In this document: piece by piece, positions 37,183 through 45,873 of the stretch | Layout of the letters: each line of letters starts with the position of its first letter | Position numbering within the stretch: position 1 is the first letter of the stretch | DNA from: Pediococcus stilesii | GTDB lineage: Bacteria > Bacillota > Bacilli > Lactobacillales > Lactobacillaceae | Assembly (NCBI RefSeq): GCF_001437075.1 | Contig: NZ_JQBX01000014.1 | Coordinates: 1-56,934, forward strand | Direction of reading: 5' to 3' | DNA length: 56,934 bases | Notes under the pieces: generated by a model | Databases searched by the model: none | What the model saw: only the letters and a program-made list of their open reading frames with translations | What the model was told of the DNA's origin: nothing | Position numbers and translations under genes: made by a program

Positions 37183-38064
37183 CTAAACATTCATCGTTGA
37201 TAAAATCTCAATAAGTTCCTTTTCATCTTTCGTTAAGACATAACCCTTCCGAATGACAACGGAAACGTTAAAACGTTCTGGCAGTGGGTCCTCAATTGCT
37301 AAACAAACAACGCCATCATCCGAATTCACCGCATCTTTAACCAAAAATCCAATTCCTAAATTTGCACGAACGATACTTTTTAACCATGAAATATCGGGCG
37401 TGCTATAAATAATATTTGGCTTAACGTCAGCATGCCGGCAAAACGCTTCAAATGCTTGCGGATGAACAAAATTACCGTTCATTCCGATAAAATTAACATC
37501 ATTTAATTCGGTAAAACTAATTGATTGTCGCTTTGCTAACGGATTTTCGGGACTCACAATAATATTAAATGGTCGCTCACCCAAATGGATCGCTTCTAAA
37601 TCATCGTAACTGATAGGACGCGGCGAACCAATCAATGCCACGTCAATATTTCCATCGGTTAACTCTGAAAGTAACTTAGCAGAGCCGGCTTCGGTAATTT
37701 TTAGCTGACTAAGATACCCTTTTTTTAACAATTCAGCTGCTGCCTGTGGAAAATAGAATGTGCCAATAATCGGCGGTAATCCAAAACGAATTTTTTTCTT
37801 ACTCGATTGTTCAATTTCCCGATGAGCTAATGCGATGTTAGCCTGAATCATCTGCGCATTTTTATAAAGCAATTTCCCAGCCCTAGTGATCGTTGTTTGA
37901 TGATGCGCCCGATCCTGTTCAATTAACCTAGCGCCAAACTCTCGCTCTAAACGCTGAATTGCTTGCGTAATTGCCGGTTGTGAAACTAAAAATTGTTTTG
38001 CCACGTAAGTATAGTTTTTATATTTAACCATTGCCAAGAAATATTCCAAGTCCTTAGTATTCAT
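37183..38064 (-). CDS. LysR family transcriptional regulator
   Basis: A 293-aa LysR-type regulator: N-terminal winged HTH (YVAKQFLVSQPAITQAIQRLEREFGARL, residues about 19-46) and a periplasmic-binding-like effector domain. As last gene of the block fumC-reductase-transporter-lysR on the same strand, it probably senses a C4-dicarboxylate or related acid and controls the block. The ATG at 38062-38064 gives the usual NTKDLEYFL opening; the ribosome site is weak. A GTG nine bases earlier is an alternative. Confidence 0.88.
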   Translation of the reverse strand: MNTKDLEYFLAMVKYKNYTYVAKQFLVSQPAITQAIQRLEREFGARLIEQDRAHHQTTITRAGKLLYKNAQMIQANIALAHREIEQSSKKKIRFGLPPIIGTFYFPQAAAELLKKGYLSQLKITEAGSAKLLSELTDGNIDVALIGSPRPISYDDLEAIHLGERPFNIIVSPENPLAKRQSISFTELNDVNFIGMNGNFVHPQAFEAFCRHADVKPNIIYSTPDISWLKSIVRANLGIGFLVKDAVNSDDGVVCLAIEDPLPERFNVSVVIRKGYVLTKDEKELIEILSTMNV

Positions 38065-38105
38065 ATTAGGCACCCATTGTTAATTATTGACCAAAAACAA
38101 AATTT

Positions 38106-39524
38106 TTACCACAAACCAATCACTTTCATCCAAACTGATCCTGCGCCAATCCAAATGACTAAGTAGACAACTCCCAGTAGTGCGTTCATTTTCCACCAGT
38201 CATTTTGCTTTACATATCCTGAGCCAAAAAGAATTGGGGCCGGACCGTTACCATAATGGGTTGTAGATCCCATTAAGTCACCAAAAAATCCAAGCATTAA
38301 AGCAGCTAGCAATGGTGGAACTCCACCAGACACGGCGACCGCTAAGAACGCCCCGTACATGGCACTTACATGGGCGGTTGCACTAGCAAATAAATAATGG
38401 CTATAGAAGTATGCCACAATCAAAATAATTAAGACAAAAATCCAGTTCATTCCGTGTAGTGAAGAACCAATCGACTTGCTCAACCACGGAATAAATCCGA
38501 GCTCATTTAATTGACCGGCCATCATTACTAAAACTGAGAACCAGGTTAAAGTGTTCCAAGCACCAGTCTCTTTTGTGACGTCAGTCCATGAAAGAACTCC
38601 GGTAATTAATAGTAGGGAAAGCGCGATAAAGGCCGTTAAAGTTGCATCAATTCCCAAAAATGACCCTAAAACCCAGAGTACCAACGCAACTAGGAAAGTC
38701 ATAATCATAAACTTTTCAGCTACACTAACTTTGCCCATTTCATCAAGCTGTTTTTTCGACCATTCTTTAGCATCGGGTGTTTCTTTAATTTCTGGTGGAT
38801 AAATTTTGTTAATAATTAGTGGAACTAAAATTAGTGAAATAATTCCTGGTACAACCCCAGCAATAAACCAGTTCATCCACGTAATATGTATTCCCAAAGG
38901 TTTTGCCAGTGATTGGGTTAACGGATTTCCAGCCATCGCCGTTAGAAACATCGCTGAAGTAATAATATTTCCTTGAAATTCAGAAAAAAGTAAAAATGAA
39001 CCAATCTTCCTTTGTGTATTATTTTCTGGTGTTGACCCAAACGCACTCGCTAGCGAACGAATAATTGGATACATAATTCCGCCGGCTCGCGCCGTATTAC
39101 TGGGTGTCGCTGGCGCTAGAATTAAATCTACGCCAATCAGCGAGTAGGCGAGTCCCAGCGTTTTTTTACCAAACATGCTAACAAAATGGAATGCCATTCG
39201 TCGTCCTAGTCCGGTTTTGATGAAGCCACGGGAAATGAAAAACGCCATCACAATCAACCAAATACTGTCATTTCCAAAGCCCGCAATTGCCTTGTTCATC
39301 GGCACTTCACCCGTCAAGACGGTTATGCTGAATCCAATGATTGCCACCCCACCAATCGGAAGGGGTTGCGTAATACAACCAATAATCGTCGCAACAAAAA
39401 TTGCAAACATATGCCATGCAGCAACCGAAACGCCCACAGGCTTTATCGGTGAAAGAAACCACAAAATTAAACCAACAACAATCGGGGCGATAAACTTTTT
39501 ATAATTTACGTTTTCAAGAGTCAT
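38106..39524 (-). CDS. DASS family dicarboxylate/citrate anion transporter
   Basis: A 472-aa membrane protein of the divalent anion:Na+ symporter family, which includes the plant 2-oxoglutarate/malate translocators and bacterial CitT-type exchangers. About 12 hydrophobic segments. Signatures: LAPATPSNTARAGGIMYP in the first half and YLFASATAHVSAMYG plus STTHYGNGPAPILFGSGYV in the second, which form the substrate and cation site. AAGGAG precedes the ATG. With fumarase and fumarate reductase genes upstream it likely imports malate/fumarate or exchanges it for succinate. Confidence 0.93.
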   Translation of the reverse strand: MTLENVNYKKFIAPIVVGLILWFLSPIKPVGVSVAAWHMFAIFVATIIGCITQPLPIGGVAIIGFSITVLTGEVPMNKAIAGFGNDSIWLIVMAFFISRGFIKTGLGRRMAFHFVSMFGKKTLGLAYSLIGVDLILAPATPSNTARAGGIMYPIIRSLASAFGSTPENNTQRKIGSFLLFSEFQGNIITSAMFLTAMAGNPLTQSLAKPLGIHITWMNWFIAGVVPGIISLILVPLIINKIYPPEIKETPDAKEWSKKQLDEMGKVSVAEKFMIMTFLVALVLWVLGSFLGIDATLTAFIALSLLLITGVLSWTDVTKETGAWNTLTWFSVLVMMAGQLNELGFIPWLSKSIGSSLHGMNWIFVLIILIVAYFYSHYLFASATAHVSAMYGAFLAVAVSGGVPPLLAALMLGFFGDLMGSTTHYGNGPAPILFGSGYVKQNDWWKMNALLGVVYLVIWIGAGSVWMKVIGLW

Positions 39525-39542
39525 TATTTTGCTCCTTCGTAA

Positions 39543-40940
39543 TTAATCCGTTTGTTTCAAATATTTAAAAGCCTGCTGTCCCGCTTGACGTCCAAAGACA
39601 ACAATTTCAGCGATTGAATTACCGCCAATTCGGTTATTACCATGTAAGCCACCAACCACTTCGCCGGCCGCGAACAGTCCTTTAATAGTTGTTCCATCAT
39701 CCTTCAAAACCTGTGTTTCCTTATTGACTCCGACGCCACCCATTGTGTAATGAACGGCAGGTGCAATATGAATTGAGAAAAAAGGTCCCTTCACGATATT
39801 GCGATCCATCCCCGTTGCTCGTCCAAACTCTGAATCATTATGCTTTTCAACAAATCCATTCCATTTTTCAACCGTTTGCTTTAAGTTATCGGCATTCAGT
39901 CCTGTTGATTCTGCCAACGCTGCTACACTTGCACCCGTTTTAACCAAGCCAATATGGTCATAAAACTCAACAGCTTTAACTCGGTCTCGAATTCCTTGAT
40001 CAAAAATCAGCCATGCTCCAGTTCCATCTAAATCGTCGATTGCTCCTGAAACTTTTTTGCGAGTATCGAGTTCATTAACAAACCGTTTTCCATCCCGATT
40101 GACTAAAATTGCGCCTTCACCACGAACGGCCTCTCCGATTAGATATGCATGATCTGTATCTTGTTGAACGGTTGGATGAATCTGAACTTGGTCCATATCG
40201 ACAAGCTTCGCGCCAATTTTTTCAGCCAACGCAATCCCGTCACCAGTCGCTCCCGGCTGATTAGTCGTTTTATACTTTGCCAAATCTGGGCGGTATTTCT
40301 TCAATAACTCGGCGCTCGCTCCAAAGCCACCACTTGCCAAGATTACCGCCGAGGTTTTGATATTAATTTCATGTTGATTGGCAACCGCTTGAATTCCAGT
40401 AATTTGATCGTCGTCCGCTTCCAACTTTATCACTTTAACGCCCGTAAACACTGGAATATTTAGTCGATCCGCCTGCTTTAAAAGTTCTGAAACCAAAAAA
40501 CCACCAATTGGTGCCAAGGAACTCGGCCGATGAGTTCGCATCACTTTCATCCCGCCGGTAATAGTCAAATCATCCAGTTTTATACCATGCTGCGCCAACC
40601 AATCAATCGCTAAGGCACCATGTTCTGTAAAGTATTTTAATAATTCAACGTTATTAAGTTTTCCACCGCCATTATAGGTTTCTTGATAGAAATCTTGAAA
40701 ACTATCCACAATTTGATGATCCAATTGGACTGTCGTTTCGGCTGCGTTCATTCCGGATGAAGCCCTAGTAGTATTCCCACCAATTTTATCCATTTTTTCT
40801 AAAATCACCGGATGTAATCCCAATTCACGTGCTTGAATTGCGCTGGTCAATCCCGCTCCGCCTGATCCAATAACAACCAAATCATAATTATCCTTTAAAG
40901 TAGCAAGATCACTTGGTTTAAAAATAAACTTTTCTGGCAT
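39543..40940 (-). CDS. FAD-dependent fumarate reductase (flavocytochrome c family)
   Basis: A 465-aa soluble flavoprotein. N-terminal FAD motif VVIGSGGAGLTSAIQA (about residues 21-36), then GGNTTRASSGMNAAET, the capping-domain region, the catalytic-Arg region AVRGEGAILVN, and the C-terminal HYTMGGVGVN and GEVVGGLHGNNRIGGNS. It reduces fumarate to succinate. The FMN-binding and haem domains of some relatives are absent, so electrons must come from a separate partner. AGGAGG lies upstream of the ATG. Together with fumC it converts malate via fumarate to succinate and regenerates oxidised cofactors. Urocanate or other enoates remain possible substrates. Confidence 0.9.
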   Translation of the reverse strand: MPEKFIFKPSDLATLKDNYDLVVIGSGGAGLTSAIQARELGLHPVILEKMDKIGGNTTRASSGMNAAETTVQLDHQIVDSFQDFYQETYNGGGKLNNVELLKYFTEHGALAIDWLAQHGIKLDDLTITGGMKVMRTHRPSSLAPIGGFLVSELLKQADRLNIPVFTGVKVIKLEADDDQITGIQAVANQHEINIKTSAVILASGGFGASAELLKKYRPDLAKYKTTNQPGATGDGIALAEKIGAKLVDMDQVQIHPTVQQDTDHAYLIGEAVRGEGAILVNRDGKRFVNELDTRKKVSGAIDDLDGTGAWLIFDQGIRDRVKAVEFYDHIGLVKTGASVAALAESTGLNADNLKQTVEKWNGFVEKHNDSEFGRATGMDRNIVKGPFFSIHIAPAVHYTMGGVGVNKETQVLKDDGTTIKGLFAAGEVVGGLHGNNRIGGNSIAEIVVFGRQAGQQAFKYLKQTD

Positions 40941-40989
40941 TTGTTAGTTTCCTCCTATTGTATGTTGCGTTGTTTTGAAGTTTGTTCGA

Positions 40990-41067
40990 CAACCGCAAAA
41001 ATCCAAACCCGGGATTTTCCCGTTTGTCATGTTAATTCTCAAAACCAACCCGGTTTCATCCGCACTC
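40990..41067. repeat. 78-bp direct repeat unit 1
   Basis: Closely matches 41111-41187. It contains two small hairpins, AAAATCC...GGATTTT and AAACC...GGTTT. It lies between the reductase and fumC genes. Confidence 0.9.
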
Positions 41068-41110
41068 AGTTTAATCGGCTCCTGAAACCTGTTTTCTCCG
41101 GTTAACCCAA

Positions 41111-41187
41111 CAACCGCAAAAATCCAAACTCGGATTTTCCCGTTTGTCACGTTAATCCTCGAAGTCAACCCGGTTTCATCCGCACTC
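41111..41187. repeat. 77-bp direct repeat unit 2
   Basis: Second copy of the unit, abutting the fumC stop codon. It differs from unit 1 at several scattered bases while the hairpin arms stay paired. Confidence 0.9.
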
Positions 41188-42569
41188 TATTTTTTATAAT
41201 TCGTCATTTCAATTGGTACGACCCATTGATCAAACTCTTCTTCAGTTAATTTTCCCGATTTAAGTGCAGCCTCTTTTAACGTTGTCCCCTCTTTTTCAGC
41301 CTGCTGAGCAATTTTGGCGCTATCATGATATCCGATATGAGGAGAAAGCGCCGTAACGGTCATCAAAGAGTTGTTAACTAATTCTTCCATGCGCTTTGAA
41401 TTAACTTTCATGCCAGCAATCATTCGGTCGGCAAAACCATAAATTGTACCGGTCAAAAGTTCAGCGGACTCTAAGAACGAGCTAATCAAAACTGGTTTAT
41501 AAACGTTCATTTCAAAGTTTCCTTGACTGGCTGCTAAATCAACCGCTACATCGTTGGCCATAACCCGTACTGCCGCCATCGTGATCGATTCCGCCTGTGT
41601 TGGATTAACCTTTCCCGGCATAATTGAAGAACCCGGTTCATTAGCAGGTAAAGTCAGTTCGCCATATCCGGCGCGCGGACCGCTACCCAGGAAGCGGACA
41701 TCATTAGCAATTTTCATTAAATCACTTGCCAACGTTTTGATGGCTCCGTGAACAACATTTAATCCAGAATGATGCGCCAATCCATAAAATTTATTTGAAT
41801 CGGCGGTAAATTCGAATCCATACACATCACTCATTTCTTTAGCAATGATTGCTGAAAAATGAGGTGCCGCGTTCAATCCAGTTCCAACTGCCGTTCCACC
41901 CATTGCAAGCTCACTTAGGGTTGGGTTTAAGTCCTGTAAATATTTTAAATCATGCTCAAGGGCGCTCTTCCATCCGCTAATTTCTTGTCCGAAAGTCAGT
42001 GGGGTTGCATCTTGGAGATGAGTTCTTCCGATCTTAACAACATCCCAATATTGCTTTTGTTTTTCATCTAAGTTATCGATTAAATGCTGAACCGCTTTTT
42101 CAAGTTTTACAACCGCAACTGCCGCCGTAATGTTCATTGCCGTTGGAAAAATATCATTTGAGCTTTGCCCGTGATTCACATCATCATTAGGCAAAATTTC
42201 AATGTCCATGTTAATCTTTTGAGCCATGTGGGCCACAACCTCGTTAACATTCATGTTGGTCTGAGTTCCAGAACCCGTTTGATAAATTACCAAGGGAAAG
42301 TCTTTTCGGAGCTCATCATCACTGAGCGCCAATAGCCGATCGATTGCTTCCACGATCAAATCAGCTTTTGCCGAATCAATTGCTTCTTCTTTTTTATTCG
42401 CAATCGCAGCAGCCTTTTTAATTTGTAATAATGCTTTAATTATTTCGAGCGGCATTTTTGCTCCCGTTGGGAAATTATTGCGGCTTCTTTCAGTTTGTGC
42501 TCCCCACAATGCATCAGCTGGAATCTGAACTGGACCTAACGTATCTTCTTCTGTACGGTAATCTGACAT
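41187..42569 (-). CDS. fumC: Class II fumarate hydratase
   Basis: A 460-aa cytoplasmic enzyme interconverting malate and fumarate, of the usual class II length. The superfamily signature GSSIMPGKVNPTQAE is exact (flexible catalytic loop with the active Ser). Further sites are GSGTQTNMNVNEV, NDDVNHGQSSND and GRTHLQDATP with the catalytic His region. The start is ATG at 42567-42569 with GGAGG 8 nt upstream; a first ATG two bases behind GGAGG was rejected. First gene of the dicarboxylate block. A near-perfect cre site lies about 140 bp upstream. Confidence 0.96.
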   Translation of the reverse strand: MSDYRTEEDTLGPVQIPADALWGAQTERSRNNFPTGAKMPLEIIKALLQIKKAAAIANKKEEAIDSAKADLIVEAIDRLLALSDDELRKDFPLVIYQTGSGTQTNMNVNEVVAHMAQKINMDIEILPNDDVNHGQSSNDIFPTAMNITAAVAVVKLEKAVQHLIDNLDEKQKQYWDVVKIGRTHLQDATPLTFGQEISGWKSALEHDLKYLQDLNPTLSELAMGGTAVGTGLNAAPHFSAIIAKEMSDVYGFEFTADSNKFYGLAHHSGLNVVHGAIKTLASDLMKIANDVRFLGSGPRAGYGELTLPANEPGSSIMPGKVNPTQAESITMAAVRVMANDVAVDLAASQGNFEMNVYKPVLISSFLESAELLTGTIYGFADRMIAGMKVNSKRMEELVNNSLMTVTALSPHIGYHDSAKIAQQAEKEGTTLKEAALKSGKLTEEEFDQWVVPIEMTNYKK

Positions 42570-42706
42570 TTTCATAACCTCCGTATAATTTTACATGTGA
42601 AATTTCAATCAATGAATCTACAAAGCTTTTAACATCTTGATGATATTCCGTCAAACAACTTATAGTCAAAGCTTTACCAGGTCATAAATAATACTTATAA
42701 CGATTT

Positions 42707-42720
42707 TGTAAGCGCTGTCT
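42707..42720. promoter_or_regulatory. Probable cre site upstream of fumC
   Basis: TGTAAGCGCTGTCT fits TGWAANCGNTNWCA except the last base. It is suitably placed to couple the dicarboxylate block to carbon status. Confidence 0.5.
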
Positions 42721-42782
42721 GCATAACGGTTTTGACTACATTTATGTATTATTGATTTACAATTCACAAATAATTTAAATAA

Positions 42783-42820
42783 TAAAAGCAACATCCTTTA
42801 GTATACGGAATGTTGCTTAG
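42783..42820 (-). terminator. Terminator of the 476-aa protein gene
   Basis: On the minus strand, AAGCAACATTCC pairs with GGATGTTGCTTT followed by AT-rich sequence, just behind the stop codon. Confidence 0.75.
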
Positions 42821-42840
42821 AGTTAACAATATTAATTTCA

Positions 42841-44271
42841 TTAATTCGTTTTTAGTCTTCTCATCGCCCGTGTTCGACTATCTGATGACAATTCCAAATC
42901 CCAAAAAGTTGATTGATTTAACGCGATTTCTCGATAATTATCAAGGATTTGTTTTCCGACTGGAGAGATATGGCATCCATGTCCATCTTGTTGAACCCAA
43001 CCTAGGAGTAAAATTTGCGTAATCCATCGGCAATGCGACCGCGGGAAGAAAGTCACTGTATTATTTTTAAAGTTAGCGATTTTAACACTCTGTTTTTTTG
43101 AACTAAAGTGAACTTGATAATGTGGCCGATGATTTTCACCCAGTTGAATAATCTTCAACCAAACAAACATTAACCAACGTAGTTTTATTTTATCAAGACT
43201 TGTTATATCAATACTAGCGGCCTCTTGACCAGCGATTTTTCCTGAATTGGCTGCAATCACCTCATTATTTTGGGCATAGGCATATTTAACTGTTGTTCGT
43301 TCTTTTTGCCGGCTCCCAAAGCGGATTGTATAGATATAAGCGTCACCTACAATTTGTAAATAAACGACCCGCCTTCTAGATAGCAACAATTGCGAAACAA
43401 TTTTATGCTTGTAAGGCAAGTGGCTTGCAACTTCATCTAACACTAATTGACGCCATTTTTTAGGTGTATCCTTTTGCGGTTCCGTATCTTCTTTTGGCGG
43501 ACTGTTTCGTTCAGTCAAATTGAACAACGCACTTAATTTCTGCAATGCCGGTTGTTCACTTAGGGAGACAATATTATTCGATGTACTACGCTTTTCCGCG
43601 CTAGTATTACTAATGTACTCTTCTTTATAATTCAGCACCGCGTTATTTTTTAACATTTGAACAATTGTTTCCCAACTATAGCTGGAGAGATACTTTGGCC
43701 AAGCATTACTTCTTAGTTCACCGTACTTTCTCAAAAAATCCAGCCCATTATGAGTTATTGACAGATGCCCATTTTTATAAACATTTAATAATCGTGATTT
43801 GCTGAGAGACATTAGACTAGAATACAATGGCTTACCTTCCAAAAAAACAGCTCCAACATACTCTCCCTCGATCAAAAGTGAGTGATCGTTTTGCATAAAT
43901 ACACTGATTCGATTATTTTTTCCATATGTAGAACTTACCAGACGTAATATCAAAAATTCAGTCAGTCCAAACGGTCGTGCTCGAATAAGTCCCTTTGCAA
44001 ACACGCGACGAATTCGTTCAATCACCTCATTTGCAGTAGTATCCTTATCCCAGTAAATTTGCGTATAGCGTGCTACCCCTCTTTCGGCCTGTGTATGATC
44101 AGCTAGTCTAAGTTGAAAAATATGTTCTTTTCGATAAAGATAAATATAAACGCTTGATGATTGTTTACTAACACTGATTGAAACGGTATGCCATTTTTTA
44201 AATGGTACTGCATACCACAGCATCTTCTTAATACTAGAATTCCATGCTAATTTTTTTGAAAAGTCGTCCAT
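42841..44271 (-). CDS. Unknown protein with two related halves (476 aa)
   Basis: No family recognised. Internal similarity suggests a tandem duplication: residues 41-70 (VYIYLYRKEHIFQLRL...ERGVARY) resemble 302-332 (VVYLQIVGDAYIYTIRF...ERTTVKY), and the segment 168-186 (GHLSITHNGLDFLRKY) resembles 430-449 (GHGCHISPVGKQILDNY), the latter looking like winged-helix wings. A polar linker (about 210-275) joins the halves. No signal peptide or membrane helix. AAGGGGG precedes the ATG at 12 nt. It sits 45 bp behind an RHH-type gene, in a likely mobile-derived island. DNA binding is a guess. Confidence 0.6.
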   Translation of the reverse strand: MDDFSKKLAWNSSIKKMLWYAVPFKKWHTVSISVSKQSSSVYIYLYRKEHIFQLRLADHTQAERGVARYTQIYWDKDTTANEVIERIRRVFAKGLIRARPFGLTEFLILRLVSSTYGKNNRISVFMQNDHSLLIEGEYVGAVFLEGKPLYSSLMSLSKSRLLNVYKNGHLSITHNGLDFLRKYGELRSNAWPKYLSSYSWETIVQMLKNNAVLNYKEEYISNTSAEKRSTSNNIVSLSEQPALQKLSALFNLTERNSPPKEDTEPQKDTPKKWRQLVLDEVASHLPYKHKIVSQLLLSRRRVVYLQIVGDAYIYTIRFGSRQKERTTVKYAYAQNNEVIAANSGKIAGQEAASIDITSLDKIKLRWLMFVWLKIIQLGENHRPHYQVHFSSKKQSVKIANFKNNTVTFFPRSHCRWITQILLLGWVQQDGHGCHISPVGKQILDNYREIALNQSTFWDLELSSDSRTRAMRRLKTN

Positions 44272-44316
44272 CTCGACTGTATCCCCCTTACAATCTACAA
44301 TTCTAACTAGAATCCC

Positions 44317-44568
44317 CTACGATTCTGGATCAATTGATCGATCCGATGCTATTTTATATGCTGCTCTTGCGTCTTCCGCCACACGATCAATTTTAAAGTT
44401 TGATTGATCTATATTTTCTCGTCTTCTCAACTCACGAATGGCGGTACTGCGGAGCCACGTGGCTAAATTCATTCCATAATAATAATCAACAAGCTTTTCC
44501 AATTCTATTTTTTCTTCTTTTGAAAACGAAACCTGAACTTTTGAGCTACGGTTTGGTATGTTTTGCAT
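44317..44568 (-). CDS. Ribbon-helix-helix / MobC-like small protein
   Basis: An 83-aa protein. SSKVQVSFSKEEKIELEKL (residues 8-26) looks like the strand and first helix of an RHH domain, and MNLATWLRSTAIRELRR like its second helix, the pattern seen in plasmid MobC and CopG-like proteins. GGAGGAAG lies upstream of the ATG. It precedes the 476-aa gene, probably in one transcript. A plasmid-mobilisation or autoregulatory role is suggested by resemblance only; no relaxase is present. Confidence 0.6.
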   Translation of the reverse strand: MQNIPNRSSKVQVSFSKEEKIELEKLVDYYYGMNLATWLRSTAIRELRRRENIDQSNFKIDRVAEDARAAYKIASDRSIDPES

Positions 44569-44743
44569 TTTTAACTTCCTCCACTTTTAAAACGATATTT
44601 ACACTACTAATATACGACAATCATGCTATATCATCAACATAATCAATTAAAACCATTAAGATAATAAAAAACCGACCTAATCTTTAAATAGATTAGATCA
44701 GTCAAATGTAAAGCAGCTTTTATATTAAGTTTAGGAGGTAAGC

Positions 44744-44818
44744 TTGACGCCCATCATATTCATACTCTTCATTCCGAAATTTTTCCGATTATTTACTGTT
44801 TATCATGATAGATTTTGA
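44744..44818 (+). CDS. Possible 24-aa hydrophobic peptide
   Basis: A TTG start codon lies 5 nt behind a perfect AGGAGG. The peptide begins MTPIIFILFIPKFFRL and ends in YHDRF, a short hydrophobic segment with a charged tail, as in type I toxins. No antisense RNA or homologue is evident, so it may be chance. Confidence 0.3.
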   Translation: MTPIIFILFIPKFFRLFTVYHDRF

Positions 44819-44882
44819 ACATGAAACGCCCCAAAATATCAAATGAGTAATTGTTAACAATGATTGAAAAATCTTTCTGCGT

Positions 44883-44899
44883 TAATAATGTACATATTA
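44883..44899. promoter_or_regulatory. Candidate autoregulatory operator of dinJ-yafQ
   Basis: TAATAATGTACATATTA is a nearly symmetrical sequence centred on ATGTACAT, about 50 bp before the antitoxin start. RHH antitoxins usually repress their own operon from such sites. Confidence 0.45.
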
Positions 44900-44948
44900 G
44901 GTGTAAAAATGTTACAATAAAACCGCCAAAAGGAGATGAGCAGTAATT

Positions 44949-45218
44949 ATGGATACAAAACCCAAAGTAAGAATTAATGTAAATGTCGATAAAGAAGATA
45001 AGGAAAAGGCCTCAGAGTTATTTAAGAGCATGGGACTTAATCTGAATACAGCGGTAAATATGTTCATCAAACAGAGTATTAAAGAGCAGGGGCTGCCATT
45101 TCAACCGAAACGAAGTAGTTCAGACAGTGTAGAGGCACGCAGGGAAGTCGAACACGATCATCTCAAGAGCTTTGATACCGTACATGATTTGATGGCGGAC
45201 TTACAAGATGAAGATTAA
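44949..45218 (+). CDS. dinJ: RelB/DinJ family antitoxin
   Basis: An 89-aa antitoxin. The N-terminal RHH domain reads VRINVNVDKEDKEKASELFKSMG, then LNTAVNMFIKQSI, the DinJ hallmark. The C-terminal part is acidic and would wrap the toxin. AGGAG lies 13 nt before the ATG, a long spacing. Its 3' end overlaps the toxin gene by 11 bp, the classic arrangement that makes antitoxin first. It probably represses its own operon. Confidence 0.92.
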   Translation: MDTKPKVRINVNVDKEDKEKASELFKSMGLNLNTAVNMFIKQSIKEQGLPFQPKRSSSDSVEARREVEHDHLKSFDTVHDLMADLQDED

Positions 45219-45483
45219 ACGAACGTCAATATTCAAACGAGACTTCAAAAAATTAGTGAAGAAACATTACGATGTCACTAAATTTGAAAAGGTTGCCCAA
45301 GACCTTTTTGATTATGATATAGACGCGTTAAGCAGAAAATATCGAGACCATGCACTAAAGGGAGAGTGGCACGGGTATCGCAAATTACACATTCAAGCCG
45401 ATTGGTTACTAATATATCAATTAAATAATGATGAACTAACTTTAACGTTAACTAGAACGGGATCTCATGATGATTTATTTTGA
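45208..45483 (+). CDS. yafQ: YafQ/RelE family mRNA interferase toxin
   Basis: A 91-aa toxin of the RelE superfamily. KRTSIFKRDFKKLVKKHYD at the N-terminus, the central HALKGEWHGYRKLHIQADWLLIY and the C-terminal RTGSHDDLF are YafQ signatures; the His residues and Arg/Phe in these motifs correspond to the active site. YafQ toxins cleave mRNA on the ribosome. Overlaps the antitoxin gene by 11 bp. A strong terminator follows at 45711-45760. Confidence 0.93.
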   Translation: MKIKRTSIFKRDFKKLVKKHYDVTKFEKVAQDLFDYDIDALSRKYRDHALKGEWHGYRKLHIQADWLLIYQLNNDELTLTLTRTGSHDDLF

Positions 45484-45873
45484 AAACACTCCAAATAATA
45501 TTCGCGATGTTTTCTTAGTATCTCCGTGAAATATCAAATAATTCCCATCTTCGGTATGAATATATAACTTTCCTTAAGTATCAGAATACTTCTAAACTAA
45601 CAATATGAAGACTATCGTTAAATTTTTTCACTTTCAAAAAATACTGTAGCTTGCAAGATGTTGATGTCTAATTAACTTCCAAAAAGCAAACTCATAAAAT
45701 AAATCCAGACAAAAGGTACCAATCAAAAGAATTTTTAAATCTTTTCGATTGGTACCTTTTGATTTACAGAACCAATGTTTAAACATCCGGTCATTTCAGT
45801 CTTATGACTACTCTTGTCACCGCACGTTTAATATTCATGGCGGACATACAAAACCATATCTATATTAAAAACT
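45484..45873. other. Intergenic region with terminator
   Basis: No gene seen. Its only clear feature is the strong palindromic terminator at 45711-45760 between the toxin gene and the convergent surface-protein gene. Confidence 0.6.
45711..45760. terminator. Bidirectional terminator
   Basis: AAAAGGTACCAATC-AAAAG and CTTTT-GATTGGTACCTTTT form a long stem around an AT-rich loop. Confidence 0.9.

Larger units (their letters stand above)
44569..44948. other. Intergenic region between RHH gene and toxin-antitoxin pair
   Basis: Holds a hairpin CTAATCT-TTAAAT-AGATTAG (about 44680-44699), a possible 24-aa hydrophobic peptide (44744-44818), an imperfect palindrome at 44883-44899 and the ribosome site of the antitoxin gene. 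Confidence 0.6.

Noticed and set aside
36981-37190. 69-aa minus-strand frame downstream of lysR
   Set aside because: It overlaps the lysR stop codon and contains the lysR terminator hairpin; no ribosome site or recognisable features.
40944-41168. 74-aa minus-strand frame with a repeated RINxTNGKI segment
   Set aside because: The repetition simply mirrors the underlying DNA repeats, which hold hairpins; no credible ribosome site.
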